Source: JAKFWF01 sp031374115
Lineage (GTDB): Bacteria > Pseudomonadota > Alphaproteobacteria > Rhizobiales > Hyphomicrobiaceae
Reading direction: 5' to 3'
Length of the DNA: 64,000 nt
Assembly: GCA_031374115.1 (NCBI GenBank)
Contig: JANMNO010000087.1
Span: 47,039-111,038, forward strand
The notes under the pieces are model-generated. The model had not been told where the DNA came from, ran no database searches, and saw only the letters and a program-made list of their open reading frames with translations. A program made the translations under genes and the position numbers. Below are positions 8,924 to 17,798 of this stretch, in pieces; within the stretch, counting starts at the first letter, position 1; each line of letters begins with the position of its first letter.

Positions 8924-9931
8924 ATGACCCACGCAATGAAACGGCGGCAGTTCCTGAAACTCGGGGTAGCAGGAGCGGCTGTGACGGGGCTTGGCTTAGG
9001 TCCCGCGGCGGCCCAAGCCAAGCTGGTGCTCAAGGCATCGGACGTGCACCCAACCGGCTATCCCACAGTCGCCGCCGTTGAGGCGATGGGCAAGAAACTT
9101 GAAGCGGCGACCAACGGCCGGATCTCGATCACGATGTTTCCGTCGATGCAACTCGGCGGCGAGAAGGAAATGATCGAGCAGGCCCAAGTGGGCGCACTGC
9201 AGCTTGCCCGCGTCTCCGTCGGCGCACTTGGTCCGGTGGTGGACGATCTCAACGTCTTCAACATGCCGTTCGTCTTCCGCGACGGCAGCCACATGGAAAA
9301 GGTTATCGACGGCGAGATCGGCGACGAACTGCTGGCCAAGATCACGGCCAGTGAAAAGACCGGTCTGATCGGCCTGTGCTGGATGAATGCCGGCACTCGC
9401 AATGTCTACAACTCGAAGAAGGCGATCAGGAGCCTCGACGACCTCAAGGGCCTGAAGATCCGGATGATGGGCAATCCATTGTTCGTGGACACCATGAACG
9501 CGCTTGGTGGCAACGGCATCGCGATGGGCTTCGACCAAGTCTATAACGCCATGCAGACCGGCGTCGTCGACGGTGCCGAGAACAATTTCCCAAGTTTCAT
9601 CGCACAGAACCACTTCCAAGTCGCCAAATACATCTCGCAAACCGAGCATTTGATCATTCCGGAGATCCTGGTCTTCTCCAAGCGGACGTGGGCTACGCTG
9701 TCGAAGGAAGATCAGGCGCTGGTCGGGAAGGCCGGCCGCGAGGCGCAAAAGGAACAGCGTGCGCTCTGGTACAAGGCTGAGGAAGAGTCGCTCGCCAAGA
9801 TGAAGGCAGCCGGCATCGAGATCATCACGTTCGCCGACAAAAAGGCATTCCAGGATGCGGTCAAGCCGGTCTGGGACAAGTACGGCGCCAAGTATGCCGC
9901 TTTGGTCAAGCGTATCCAGGACGTCAAGTAG
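8924..9931 (+). CDS. TRAP transporter substrate-binding protein, DctP family
   Basis: Periplasmic solute receptor of a TRAP transporter, 335 residues. GGAGG lies ten bases before the ATG at 8924. The N terminus MKRRQFLKLGVAG carries a twin-arginine (RRQFLK) motif followed by a hydrophobic core and an AQA cleavage site, so it is probably exported by Tat. DctP features are the conserved arginine region KGLKIRMMGNPLFVDTMNALG and the NNFPSF segment that contacts substrate. The family usually binds organic acids; the substrate cannot be named. The small and large membrane subunits follow, separated by a strong hairpin. Confidence 0.93.
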   Translation: MTHAMKRRQFLKLGVAGAAVTGLGLGPAAAQAKLVLKASDVHPTGYPTVAAVEAMGKKLEAATNGRISITMFPSMQLGGEKEMIEQAQVGALQLARVSVGALGPVVDDLNVFNMPFVFRDGSHMEKVIDGEIGDELLAKITASEKTGLIGLCWMNAGTRNVYNSKKAIRSLDDLKGLKIRMMGNPLFVDTMNALGGNGIAMGFDQVYNAMQTGVVDGAENNFPSFIAQNHFQVAKYISQTEHLIIPEILVFSKRTWATLSKEDQALVGKAGREAQKEQRALWYKAEEESLAKMKAAGIEIITFADKKAFQDAVKPVWDKYGAKYAALVKRIQDVK

Positions 9932-9952
9932 GCAAACAGCTTCGCCAATGCA

Positions 9953-9979
9953 GGCTGGCCGGCGTCTTGCCGGCTGGCC
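9953..9979 (+). promoter_or_regulatory. Intercistronic hairpin between dctP-like and dctQ-like genes
   Basis: An 11-base-pair GC-rich stem (9953-9963 with 9969-9979, two G-U wobbles) around the loop GTCTT, followed by only three T residues. It sits 21 bases past the receptor stop. It is likely to stabilise the receptor mRNA or partly terminate transcription, so that the receptor exceeds the membrane subunits. Confidence 0.65.
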
Positions 9980-10018
9980 TTTGCTGAACCCTGCATCATG
10001 AATGTCAAAGGGGCCTAG

Positions 10019-10543
10019 ATGTCCGAGACAGGGGCGGCCGGTGCGTTCCGGCGTGCCATGGACGTGCTTTACTGGGCAGGCGCGGGCGCAGGCTGTATCG
10101 CCCTCGTTGTCGTCTCGGCAGTCATTCCGTGGGCGGTCTATACCCGGTATATCTTGAACAGCGCGGCCTCATGGCCGGAACCGATGGCGGTTCTACTGAT
10201 GGTCGGCATGTCTTTCATCGGCGCCGCCAACTGTTATCGCCAGCGCATTCATATGAACATGACGGTCGGCACTGATCTGTTGCCGCCGCGCCTGCGGGCC
10301 GCGGCTTCGCTCATCAGTGAGCTTTTGATGGGCGTCATTGGGCTGCTGATGGCCGTCTGGGGATGGAAGCTTGCGGTTGCGACCTGGAGCAATTCGGTCG
10401 ACGAATTTCCCTGGCTGTCGGTCGGCGTCACCTATCTGCCGATCGTGTTAAGCGGCGCGATGCTTGTGCTCTACGTGATCGAGCGCCTGACGATCGGGCC
10501 GCCACCACAGGACGGCAGCGACGCCCACATCACGGTCGAATAG
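10019..10543 (+). CDS. TRAP transporter small membrane subunit, DctQ family
   Basis: A 174-residue inner-membrane protein with four predicted helices (about GCIALVVVSAVIPWAVYTR, MAVLLMVGMSFIGAA, ASLISELLMGVIGLLM and GVTYLPIVLSGAMLVLYV), as in DctQ. The conserved WPEP motif of this family is visible (AASWPEPMA). ATG 10019 follows AAAGGGG. It sits between the receptor and the large permease and has no independent transport role. Confidence 0.92.
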   Translation: MSETGAAGAFRRAMDVLYWAGAGAGCIALVVVSAVIPWAVYTRYILNSAASWPEPMAVLLMVGMSFIGAANCYRQRIHMNMTVGTDLLPPRLRAAASLISELLMGVIGLLMAVWGWKLAVATWSNSVDEFPWLSVGVTYLPIVLSGAMLVLYVIERLTIGPPPQDGSDAHITVE

Positions 10544-10570
10544 TTTTCCACTGCAGCGAAGAAGTGCGCC

Positions 10571-11860
10571 ATGGACATCGCGATCCTTCTAATAAGCATG
10601 TGCCTTTTCTTTGCTGTCGGCATGCCGATCGCTTACGCACTTGCGTTGTCGGCTCTGGTCGGAGCGTGGTGGATCGATATCCCGATCGAAGCCGTGATGC
10701 AGCAGCTGGCGAGCGGCGTCGGTAAGGTATCGATGCTGACCATTCCTTTCTTCGTGCTGGCCGGCGCCATCATGGCCGAGGGAGGCATGGCGCGGCGGCT
10801 GGTCGATCTCGCCTCGGTCATCGTCGGCTACACCCGCATGCGGGGCGGTTTATCCCAGGTCAACATTCTCGCGACCACGATCATGAGTGGCATTTCTGGT
10901 TCGTCCGTGGCCGACACTTCCGCGATCGGTTCCGTGATGATCCCGCAGATGGCGGCGAAAGGCTATCCGCGAGTCTTCGCAACGAACGTGACGATCAGCT
11001 CGTCGCTGCAGGCGATCATCATCCCGCCGAGCCACAACACGGTGATCTACTCGCTGGCAACCGGCGGCACGGTATCGATCGCGAGTTTATTTCTGGCCGG
11101 CATCATCCCGGGGCTGTTGCTCGGCTTCTCGATCTCGATGCTGTGCTTGTTCTATGCTTATCGCGATAAACATCCAAAGGAAGATCCGGTGCCGTTGCGG
11201 CAGGCGGCGAGGATCATGGGTGATGCGGTGTGGGGCATCATCACGCTGGTGATCGTGCTGGGCGGCATCTTGACTGGCGTGTTCACGCCGATTGAAGCAG
11301 GTGCGGTCGCCTGCGTGTGGGCCTTTCTGGTCACTATGTTCATCTACCGCGATTATACCTGGGGCGAGCTGCCGATGCTCGCCTACCGGACACTGCAGAC
11401 GGTTGCGATGGTGCTGACGCTGGTCGCCACCGCCTCATGCTTCGGCTACGTCGCCGCGCTGATGCAGATGCCGCTGAAGATGACCAACTTCTTCGTAGCG
11501 ATTTCCAGCAACAAATATGTCCTGCTGATGTGGCTCAACATTATGCTGTTGGTGCTGGGCACCGCGCTCGACCTGGCACCGCTGCTGTTAATATGCACGC
11601 CTATCTTGCTGCCGGTGGTCAAACAATTCGGTATTGATCCGGTGCACTTTGGCATCGTGATGCTGCTCAACCTCGGCATTGGCCTGCTGACGCCGCCGGT
11701 CGGCACGACGCTCTTCGTCGGCTGCGCCATCGGCAAAGTTTCGGTCAATGATGTCATGCGCGAAATCTGGCCATTCTATTACGTCATGTTCGCGGTGCTG
11801 ATGCTGGTGACCTACCTTCCGGCGCTATCGCTTTGGCTGCCGAGCGTGTTCGGGTTCTAG
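10571..11860 (+). CDS. TRAP transporter large permease subunit, DctM family
   Basis: A 429-residue membrane protein with about twelve helices, the channel-forming DctM subunit driven by a sodium or proton gradient. Family signatures include VGMPIAYALALSA, FFVLAGAIMAEGG, SGSSVADTSAIGS, IIIPPSHNTVIYS and NLGIGLLTPPVGTTLFVG. It starts 27 bases after the small subunit. With the two preceding genes it makes a complete receptor-Q-M transporter. Confidence 0.95.
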   Translation: MDIAILLISMCLFFAVGMPIAYALALSALVGAWWIDIPIEAVMQQLASGVGKVSMLTIPFFVLAGAIMAEGGMARRLVDLASVIVGYTRMRGGLSQVNILATTIMSGISGSSVADTSAIGSVMIPQMAAKGYPRVFATNVTISSSLQAIIIPPSHNTVIYSLATGGTVSIASLFLAGIIPGLLLGFSISMLCLFYAYRDKHPKEDPVPLRQAARIMGDAVWGIITLVIVLGGILTGVFTPIEAGAVACVWAFLVTMFIYRDYTWGELPMLAYRTLQTVAMVLTLVATASCFGYVAALMQMPLKMTNFFVAISSNKYVLLMWLNIMLLVLGTALDLAPLLLICTPILLPVVKQFGIDPVHFGIVMLLNLGIGLLTPPVGTTLFVGCAIGKVSVNDVMREIWPFYYVMFAVLMLVTYLPALSLWLPSVFGF

Positions 11861-11864
11861 GTGG

Positions 11865-11937
11865 CTATCTGGCAGTCCGGAATGGCGCGTTGATCTTGCG
11901 CAGGGCGGCCAGCACGTGTTGCGGTCGCAGAAGCCCA
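11865..11937 (-). pseudogene. Remnant of an nadX-like 3' end
   Basis: Reading the minus strand back to a TAG at 11865-11867 gives the tail QHVLAALRKINAPFRTAR-stop. The nearby nadX ends QSVLAALRKINAPLRIGT-stop, the same 18 codons before its stop. Upstream of the Gln only isolated residues match. There is no start or body, so this is the decayed tail of a second copy. Confidence 0.75.
11881..11915. repeat. Direct repeat, copy 1 (nadX tail)
   Basis: 35 bases matching 12482-12516 at 31 positions, including an unbroken 20-base run (GCGTTGATCTTGCGCAGGGC). The two copies bracket the Gfa-like gene. Confidence 0.85.
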
Positions 11938-12014
11938 GGCGGCGAGTACGAGCAGGCTGGAAACCATAAGGCACTTCACTTATTCTAAAACGGCAACTAA
12001 CAAAGGAGTGTGTC

Positions 12015-12440
12015 ATGGCAACCCACACGGGCGAATGCTTCTGCGGCGCTGTTCGGATGGAAGTAACGGGCGAGCCTGAAGGCATGGGCTATTGCCATTG
12101 CCGTTCTTGCCGCTCGTGGTCGGGCGGACCTGTCAACGCTTTTTCGCTCTGGAAACCTGAAGCGGTGCGCGTGACGGCCGGTGCTGAGCATGTCGGCATG
12201 TTTGCAAAGACGGCCATGAGCGAGCGTAAATTCTGCACGAAGTGCGGCGGGCATCTCATGGCCAATCATGCGCCACTTGGAATGGTCGACGTTTTTGCAG
12301 CAACGATTCCGACTTTGAAGTTCGCGCCAGGCGTTCACGTCAACTATGCCGAGACGGTACTTCCGATGCGAGATGGGCTGCCAAAGTTCAAAGATTTCCC
12401 CGCGGAGTTCGGCGGCTCAGGCGAGCAAATACCTGAATAG
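12015..12440 (+). CDS. GFA/CENP-V domain zinc protein
   Basis: A 141-residue cytoplasmic protein of the glutathione-dependent formaldehyde-activating (Gfa) fold. The zinc-binding cysteines are all present: CFC at about 8-10, CHCRSC at 27-32 and CTKC at 74-77. Most family members have no proven reaction and binding of glutathione adducts is only one option, so formaldehyde activation is not established. ATG 12015 follows AAAGGAG. The gene lies between two copies of the nadX tail, which suggests it arrived or moved by recombination there. Confidence 0.9.
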   Translation: MATHTGECFCGAVRMEVTGEPEGMGYCHCRSCRSWSGGPVNAFSLWKPEAVRVTAGAEHVGMFAKTAMSERKFCTKCGGHLMANHAPLGMVDVFAATIPTLKFAPGVHVNYAETVLPMRDGLPKFKDFPAEFGGSGEQIPE

Positions 12441-12465
12441 TGACCCGTCTGCCTGCTGATCGTTA

Positions 12466-13275
12466 TCAGGTCCCGATCCGCAATGGGGCGTTGATCTTGC
12501 GCAGGGCCGCAAGTACCGACTGCGCCGTGATGCGTCCCGTCTTCGGGTTTTCCGACGGTATGTTTTCGATGGCGACCGTAAAGGTCGCGGCGTCGGACAC
12601 GACCTCGATCGAGTGACAGTTACGCGTGACGGCTGGGTCGGCCCAGATCTCGATCGTTGTCCGGTCGGGCCCGATGCCGGCGAGCGACAATGCCGCCGCC
12701 ACGTTGACGTTGGCTGGGAAGCCGAGCGCTGCTTGTCGCGCACTACCGGAGAAAACGAGCTTCGGCGCGGTTAGCCCGTCGACGGAGATATGATTACGCT
12801 CGAGGTGCGGGGCGCCGGCTAATCCACCCGGTGGCTTGCGCGTGATCATCCGAACAGAGTGTATCGTGCCTTCGGCTGCTGCTGCGACCGCATCGAGACC
12901 CAGTAAAGCGCCACTTGGCACGATGATCTGGCCGCTGTGCGTGCGGGCAAGTTCGATCAGTTCTGGGCGCGACAACAACGCGGCCGCCGACAACACCATC
13001 ACGCGGCGGCCCGCGGTCAGCATCGGTGTGCAGATGTCTGATAGAATGACGCCCGGCGCGCATTCGACAACGAGATCAACAAGCTTCGGAAAATCGGTCA
13101 GCGGTACGACGGTTGCTTCGATGTCACGTGCGGCCAACCACACCCGCGCCCTGTCCTGATCGCGCGCGGCAACAGCGGTAAGCCTCAAGCCGGGCATCCC
13201 TTCTACCAAGGCCAAGGCGACGGCTTTGCCGATGGCGCCGAGGCCCGCAATGCCAATTCGTATTTGAGACATCAT
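12466..13275 (-). CDS. nadX: L-aspartate dehydrogenase-like oxidoreductase
   Basis: A 269-residue NAD(P) enzyme of the aspartate dehydrogenase (NadX) family, which makes iminoaspartate for NAD synthesis or deaminates aspartate. It shows a Rossmann motif GIAGLGAIGK (about 8-17), VECAPG, SGALLGLDAVAAA and the family segment MITRKPPGG. I start at the ATG at 13275, behind GAAAGG; an upstream ATG at 13287 would bury that ribosome site. The 3' end is duplicated about 600 bases away. It is divergent from the iron-binding protein gene. The substrate is inferred from family. Confidence 0.85.
   Translation of the reverse strand: MMSQIRIGIAGLGAIGKAVALALVEGMPGLRLTAVAARDQDRARVWLAARDIEATVVPLTDFPKLVDLVVECAPGVILSDICTPMLTAGRRVMVLSAAALLSRPELIELARTHSGQIIVPSGALLGLDAVAAAAEGTIHSVRMITRKPPGGLAGAPHLERNHISVDGLTAPKLVFSGSARQAALGFPANVNVAAALSLAGIGPDRTTIEIWADPAVTRNCHSIEVVSDAATFTVAIENIPSENPKTGRITAQSVLAALRKINAPLRIGT
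12482..12516. repeat. Direct repeat, copy 2 (inside nadX 3' end)
   Basis: The functional counterpart of the 35-base repeat at 11881-11915. It encodes the LAALRKINAP part of the nadX C terminus on the minus strand. Confidence 0.85.
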
Positions 13276-13340
13276 GCGACCTTTCACTCATGCAGAGCCA
13301 CTGCTTGATCGCGCCACATCATCGCACTGTTAAATCCGAG

Positions 13341-13369
13341 TTGACCAGTCGGGTATTTAAAACCATAGT
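13341..13369 (+). promoter_or_regulatory. Candidate sigma-70 promoter of the iron-binding protein gene
   Basis: TTGACC (13341-13346), a 17-base AT-rich spacer and CATAGT (13364-13369), 52 bases before the ATG. The -35 box is near consensus; the -10 box matches four of six. Confidence 0.4.
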
Positions 13370-13421
13370 GCGACAGTCAACATTAAGTCCCAGCCGTCCG
13401 ATCTGACAGGAGCTACCCGCA

Positions 13422-14468
13422 ATGTCGTCCAGAAACATTGGCCGCCGCACTTTTCTGCTGAGCACGACCGGCATGGTCGCGACGCTCGCCTCGCCAACCG
13501 TACTGCGCGCGCAGGAAAAGGTAGTCAATCTTTACTCGTCGCGGCACTACGACACTGACGAGCGCCTCTATACGGACTTCACCAAAACGACCGGCATCAA
13601 GGTCAATCGCGTCGATGCGCAACCCGATGCACTGATCGAACGGATGAAGGCCGAGGGCGCCAACAGTCCGGCAGATGTCTTCATTTCGGTCGACGCCGGC
13701 CGTATCGAGCGCGCGCGCGAGATGGGATTACTGCAGCCGCTGAAATCGGAGGCAATCAAGGTCGCCGTGCCAGCCAATTTGCGCGATCCCGACGACCATT
13801 GGTTCGGCTTTTCCTCTCGCGCCCGCGTGATCATGTACAATAAGGACAAGGTCAAGCCTACCGAAATCACGACGTACGAAGATTTGGCCGATCCGAAATG
13901 GAAGGGTCGCGTTTTGAACCGCTCGTCCACGAACGTCTACAATCAGTCTCTAACGGGTTCCATACTCGCCGCCTTGGGCGAACCAAAGACCGAGGCCTGG
14001 TGCCGCGGGCTCGTCGCCAACTTTGCGCATCCTCCGCGCGGTGGCGACAGAGACCAAATCCGCGAGTGTGCCGCCGGAGTAGCCGATCTTGCCGTGTCGA
14101 ATACGTACTATCTTGGCAACATCATTCGCAATCCCGAGGGCAAGGATGCTGACGTGGTGACGAAGATTGGCGTCATCTTCCCAAACCAAGCCGATCGCGG
14201 CACGCACACCAATATATCCGGAGGCGGCATCGCTGCATCGTCCAAAAACAAGGACAATGCGATCAAGTTCTTGGAATATCTCGTGACGCCCGCAGCCCAA
14301 ACCTACTTTGCCGAAGGCAACGATGAGTATCCTGTGATCGCCGGTATGCCGGCACCAAAGAGCATAACAACATTCGGCACCTTCAAGCCGGATCAGCTCA
14401 ATGCCCGGGTTTATGCGCGAAATAATGCCGAAGCGCTGAAAATCATGGACCGCGCAGGGTGGAAATGA
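13422..14468 (+). CDS. Iron(III) ABC transporter periplasmic binding protein
   Basis: A 348-residue solute-binding protein of the FbpA/FutA family that captures ferric iron in the periplasm. The N terminus carries a twin-arginine motif (RRTFLLS) and a cleavage site near LRA-QEK. The mature protein begins VNLYSSRHYDTD; the Tyr and His there (about H42, Y43) and the Tyr pair in NTYYLG (about Y229-Y230) are the usual iron ligands. GGAG precedes ATG 13422. The cognate permease follows, but no ATPase gene is linked. Confidence 0.92.
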   Translation: MSSRNIGRRTFLLSTTGMVATLASPTVLRAQEKVVNLYSSRHYDTDERLYTDFTKTTGIKVNRVDAQPDALIERMKAEGANSPADVFISVDAGRIERAREMGLLQPLKSEAIKVAVPANLRDPDDHWFGFSSRARVIMYNKDKVKPTEITTYEDLADPKWKGRVLNRSSTNVYNQSLTGSILAALGEPKTEAWCRGLVANFAHPPRGGDRDQIRECAAGVADLAVSNTYYLGNIIRNPEGKDADVVTKIGVIFPNQADRGTHTNISGGGIAASSKNKDNAIKFLEYLVTPAAQTYFAEGNDEYPVIAGMPAPKSITTFGTFKPDQLNARVYARNNAEALKIMDRAGWK

Positions 14469-14527
14469 GAACTGATCTCGAGCTAGGGCTTATTTCCGGG
14501 CAGAAATAGCGAAGGCCGGACAGGGTT

Positions 14528-16255
14528 ATGCTCGAACCACCAACGCCGATCGTTCGTACGCCGCCTGTCGGTCTTCCGGTATGGCGTCGCCGTCGTGAAT
14601 TGCAAGCCTGGCTAGGTGATAGCCCCGTCTTGATCGCGGGTGCGATCCTTCTATGCGCCGTTGTCGCCCTGCCGATCCTGTCGGTACTGGGCAATATCTT
14701 TCGCAGCTCGAATGGCACCATCGCCCATCTTGCTTCGACGATCCTGCCCGAAATCTTGTTCGACACGTTTGGTTTACTGTTTCTTGTTGGTGCTGGCACC
14801 GCCGTGGTTGGCACGACCTGTGCGTGGTTCGTCACCATGTACCGTTTTCCGGGGAGCCGGTCGCTGGGCTGGCTCCTCCTATTGCCGATGGCGATGCCGG
14901 CTTATATTATAGGTTACGCCTATACAGATTTCCTGAACTACACAGGTCCGCTGCAAACCGGCCTGCGCGCGTTGTTCGGCTGGAGCCGCAGCGACTATTG
15001 GTTTCCCGAGATTCGCTCGTTGCCGGGCGTAAGCTTGATGCTAACGCTGGTGCTTTATCCCTACGTGTACTTCCTCGCACGCACTGCGTTTCAAGACCAG
15101 TCATCGGCGGCTTTGGACGTCGCGCGTACGCTCGGTCATGGCGGTCGCGATCGTTTCTTCCGGGTCGCATTGCCACTGGCACGGCCGGCAATCGCAGCCG
15201 GTCTCGCACTCGCCTTGATGGAAGCGCTCGCCGATTTCGGCACGGTTCAATACTTTGGGATCAACACGTTCACGACTGCGATCTATCGCACCTGGTTTGG
15301 TATGGGAGACCGGGTGGCAGCGGGGCAACTCGCCAGCGCCTTGCTGCTGTTCGTGGCAGCGCTGGTGATTGTCGAACAATGGGCGAGACGCCAAAGCCGC
15401 TTTCATCGGGGCGGAGCTAAGGATCATCTCGTGATCCCGGCTGAGCTGACAGGGTGGAGAGCGTGGTGCGCATTCCTGTTGTGTGCGCTGCCGGTCGCAC
15501 TGGGATTTGTGCTGCCGGTTCTGATCCTGCTTGGATTGCACTTGGAGGGCGGTGATGATGTTTTCGGCAGCCGGTTCATCCGGCTTAGCTCGACGACATT
15601 TGGGCTGGCCACTATTGCGGCACTCCTAGTAACCGCCGCCGGTCTTTTTGTCGCCTATGCAGCGCGGCTGGCGAAGTCAAATGGCACGCGTGTGTTGTTA
15701 CGCCTCGCAACCTTTGGATATGCACTACCCGGTACAGTGATCGCCGTCGGCGTGCTGGTGCCGCTGGGCGCATTCGACAATGCACTCGACAGCACGATGC
15801 AACGCACGTTCGGCGTATCGACGGGCCTTGTGTTCAGCGGCACGATCGCAGCGCTTCTGTTCGCCTATCTCGTCCGCTTTTTGGCGATCGCCTCGGGCGC
15901 GCTGGACGCGGGGCTTGGCCGCATTCCAACGAACATGGATCAGGCCGCCCGCACGCTCGGCTGTACAACGGGGCAAGTGATGCGGCGCGTGCATTTTCCC
16001 CTGCTCGGCCGATCGGTTTTCACCGCAGCGCTGCTGGTTTTCGTCGATGTATTGAAAGAGCTGCCGGCGACACTCATCATTCGCCCCTTCAACTTCGATA
16101 CGTTGGCAATTCGCGTTTATCAATTGGCGTCGGACGAACGCTTGCCGCAAGCCGCGACCGGTGCCCTGGTGATCGTCGCGATTGGATTGGTATCGGTCGG
16201 CCTTTTGACGGGCCTGGCTGGCCGGTTCATCCAAAGGCCGGTGATTTCGCCTTAA
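14528..16255 (+). CDS. Iron(III) ABC transporter permease, fused two-domain
   Basis: A 575-residue inner-membrane permease of the FbpB/AfuB type, with two homologous halves of about six helices each. Each half has the EAA-type cytoplasmic loop that docks on the ATPase: near DVARTLGHGGRDRFFRVALPLARPAIAAG in the first half (about 195-224) and DQAARTLGCTTGQVMRRVHFPLL in the second (about 477-500). It lies 59 bases after the binding protein and should form an operon with it. The ATPase normally encoded next is absent; the following gene is DAHP synthase. Confidence 0.93.
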   Translation: MLEPPTPIVRTPPVGLPVWRRRRELQAWLGDSPVLIAGAILLCAVVALPILSVLGNIFRSSNGTIAHLASTILPEILFDTFGLLFLVGAGTAVVGTTCAWFVTMYRFPGSRSLGWLLLLPMAMPAYIIGYAYTDFLNYTGPLQTGLRALFGWSRSDYWFPEIRSLPGVSLMLTLVLYPYVYFLARTAFQDQSSAALDVARTLGHGGRDRFFRVALPLARPAIAAGLALALMEALADFGTVQYFGINTFTTAIYRTWFGMGDRVAAGQLASALLLFVAALVIVEQWARRQSRFHRGGAKDHLVIPAELTGWRAWCAFLLCALPVALGFVLPVLILLGLHLEGGDDVFGSRFIRLSSTTFGLATIAALLVTAAGLFVAYAARLAKSNGTRVLLRLATFGYALPGTVIAVGVLVPLGAFDNALDSTMQRTFGVSTGLVFSGTIAALLFAYLVRFLAIASGALDAGLGRIPTNMDQAARTLGCTTGQVMRRVHFPLLGRSVFTAALLVFVDVLKELPATLIIRPFNFDTLAIRVYQLASDERLPQAATGALVIVAIGLVSVGLLTGLAGRFIQRPVISP

Positions 16256-16362
16256 TTTTCATCGTTCCGCACTTCATCTGGCACCGTCGCGCGGCCTGCT
16301 CTATAAGCTGTCCGGTATGAAGCCTTTCGGCCCTGCGGCCGGCGGCGTTTGGAGATGATATC

Positions 16363-17745
16363 ATGGTTGCGACCTGGACCCCCGATACCTGGCGATCAAA
16401 GCCGATCCAGCAGGTGCCAGAGTACCCGAGCGCCACCGTGCTTGCCGACGTCGAAGCAAAGCTTGCAACCTTTCCGCCGCTCGTTTTTGCGGGCGAGGCC
16501 CGTCAGCTGAAGCGCTCGCTCGCCGATGTCGCCGCTGGCAATGGTTTTCTGCTCCAGGGTGGCGACTGCGCCGAAAGCTTCCTGGAGCACCGCGCCGACA
16601 ACATCCGCGACTTCTTTCGCGTGTTCCTGCAGATGGCCGTGGTACTCACCTATGCCGGCGGCTCACCGGTGGTAAAGGTTGGCCGGCTCGCAGGACAATT
16701 TGCCAAGCCGCGGTCATCGCCGACCGAAAAGAAGGGCGCGATCGAGCTGCCGAGCTATCGCGGCGATATCATCAATGGCCCCGAGTTCACGGCGGAATCG
16801 CGCACGCCAGACCCGCAACGGCAGATTGAGGCCTATCGGCAGTCAGCCGCAACCCTCAACCTGATCCGTGCATTCGCGATGGGTGGTTACGCCGACCTGG
16901 AGCGCGTGCACCAGTGGAACCTGGGCTTCGTCAAGGACAGCCCGGCCGGCCATCGCTATCAGGAGTTGGCCAGCCGCATTACCGAGACGATGGGCTTCAT
17001 GCGGGCGTGCGGGATCACGTCCGAAAATACACCGCAACTGCGCACGACGACTTTCTATACCAGCCACGAAGCGCTGCTGCTCGGGTTTGAGCAGGCATTG
17101 ACGCGGCTCGATTCGACCTCGGGCGACTGGTATGCGACGTCCGGCCATATGATCTGGGTCGGCGATCGAACCCGCCAGGCCGATCATGCGCACATCGAGT
17201 TCTGTCGTGGCGTGAAAAATCCGATCGGGCTCAAGTGCGGACCAACACTGGAGCCCGATGGACTTTTGCGTTTGATCGATATTCTCAATCCCAGGAACGA
17301 GCCGGGCCGGCTCACGCTGATCTGCCGCTTCGGCGCAGATAAGGTCATGCAACAACTGCCGAAGCTGATCCGCGCAGTGACCAAAGCCGGGCGGTCAGTG
17401 GTTTGGAGCTGCGATCCAATGCACGGCAATACGATCACTGCCGGGTCCGGATACAAGACGCGGCCTTTCGATCGGATTCTGTCGGAAGTCGAGACGTTCT
17501 TTGCCGTGCATCGCGCCGAGGGCACGCACGCCGGCGGCATTCACATCGAGATGACGGGTCAGAACGTGACCGAGTGCACCGGCGGCGCAGGTGCGATTTC
17601 AGATGCCAACTTGTCGGATCGGTACCACACGCACTGCGATCCGCGGCTCAATGCCGATCAATCGCTTGAACTGGCTTTCCTGATTTCGGAGCGCCTGAAA
17701 CTGGAACGGTCCGGCGCAATACCGGCTGAGGCGCTTGCGGGGTAG
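16363..17745 (+). CDS. 3-deoxy-7-phosphoheptulonate synthase, class II
   Basis: First enzyme of the shikimate pathway: condenses phosphoenolpyruvate and erythrose-4-phosphate. 460 residues, the class II (plant/mycobacterial) form, unlike the class I AroFGH enzymes of E. coli. Signatures are TWRSKPIQQVPEYP at the N terminus, LLQGGDCAESF with the metal cysteine (about C69), WVGDRTRQ, CGPTLEPD and the metal-site HIEMTGQNVTECTGG. ATG 16363 follows GGAG. aroC lies about 22 kb away. It appears to be a single-gene unit. Confidence 0.95.
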   Translation: MVATWTPDTWRSKPIQQVPEYPSATVLADVEAKLATFPPLVFAGEARQLKRSLADVAAGNGFLLQGGDCAESFLEHRADNIRDFFRVFLQMAVVLTYAGGSPVVKVGRLAGQFAKPRSSPTEKKGAIELPSYRGDIINGPEFTAESRTPDPQRQIEAYRQSAATLNLIRAFAMGGYADLERVHQWNLGFVKDSPAGHRYQELASRITETMGFMRACGITSENTPQLRTTTFYTSHEALLLGFEQALTRLDSTSGDWYATSGHMIWVGDRTRQADHAHIEFCRGVKNPIGLKCGPTLEPDGLLRLIDILNPRNEPGRLTLICRFGADKVMQQLPKLIRAVTKAGRSVVWSCDPMHGNTITAGSGYKTRPFDRILSEVETFFAVHRAEGTHAGGIHIEMTGQNVTECTGGAGAISDANLSDRYHTHCDPRLNADQSLELAFLISERLKLERSGAIPAEALAG

Positions 17746-17798
17746 ACGCGATAATTCACGATTTGATCGATCATACCAAGAGGAACGGGGAGCCTACC

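Noticed and set aside
14653..15420. 255-codon frame within the iron permease gene
   Set aside because: Another reading frame of the conserved permease, without a start signal.
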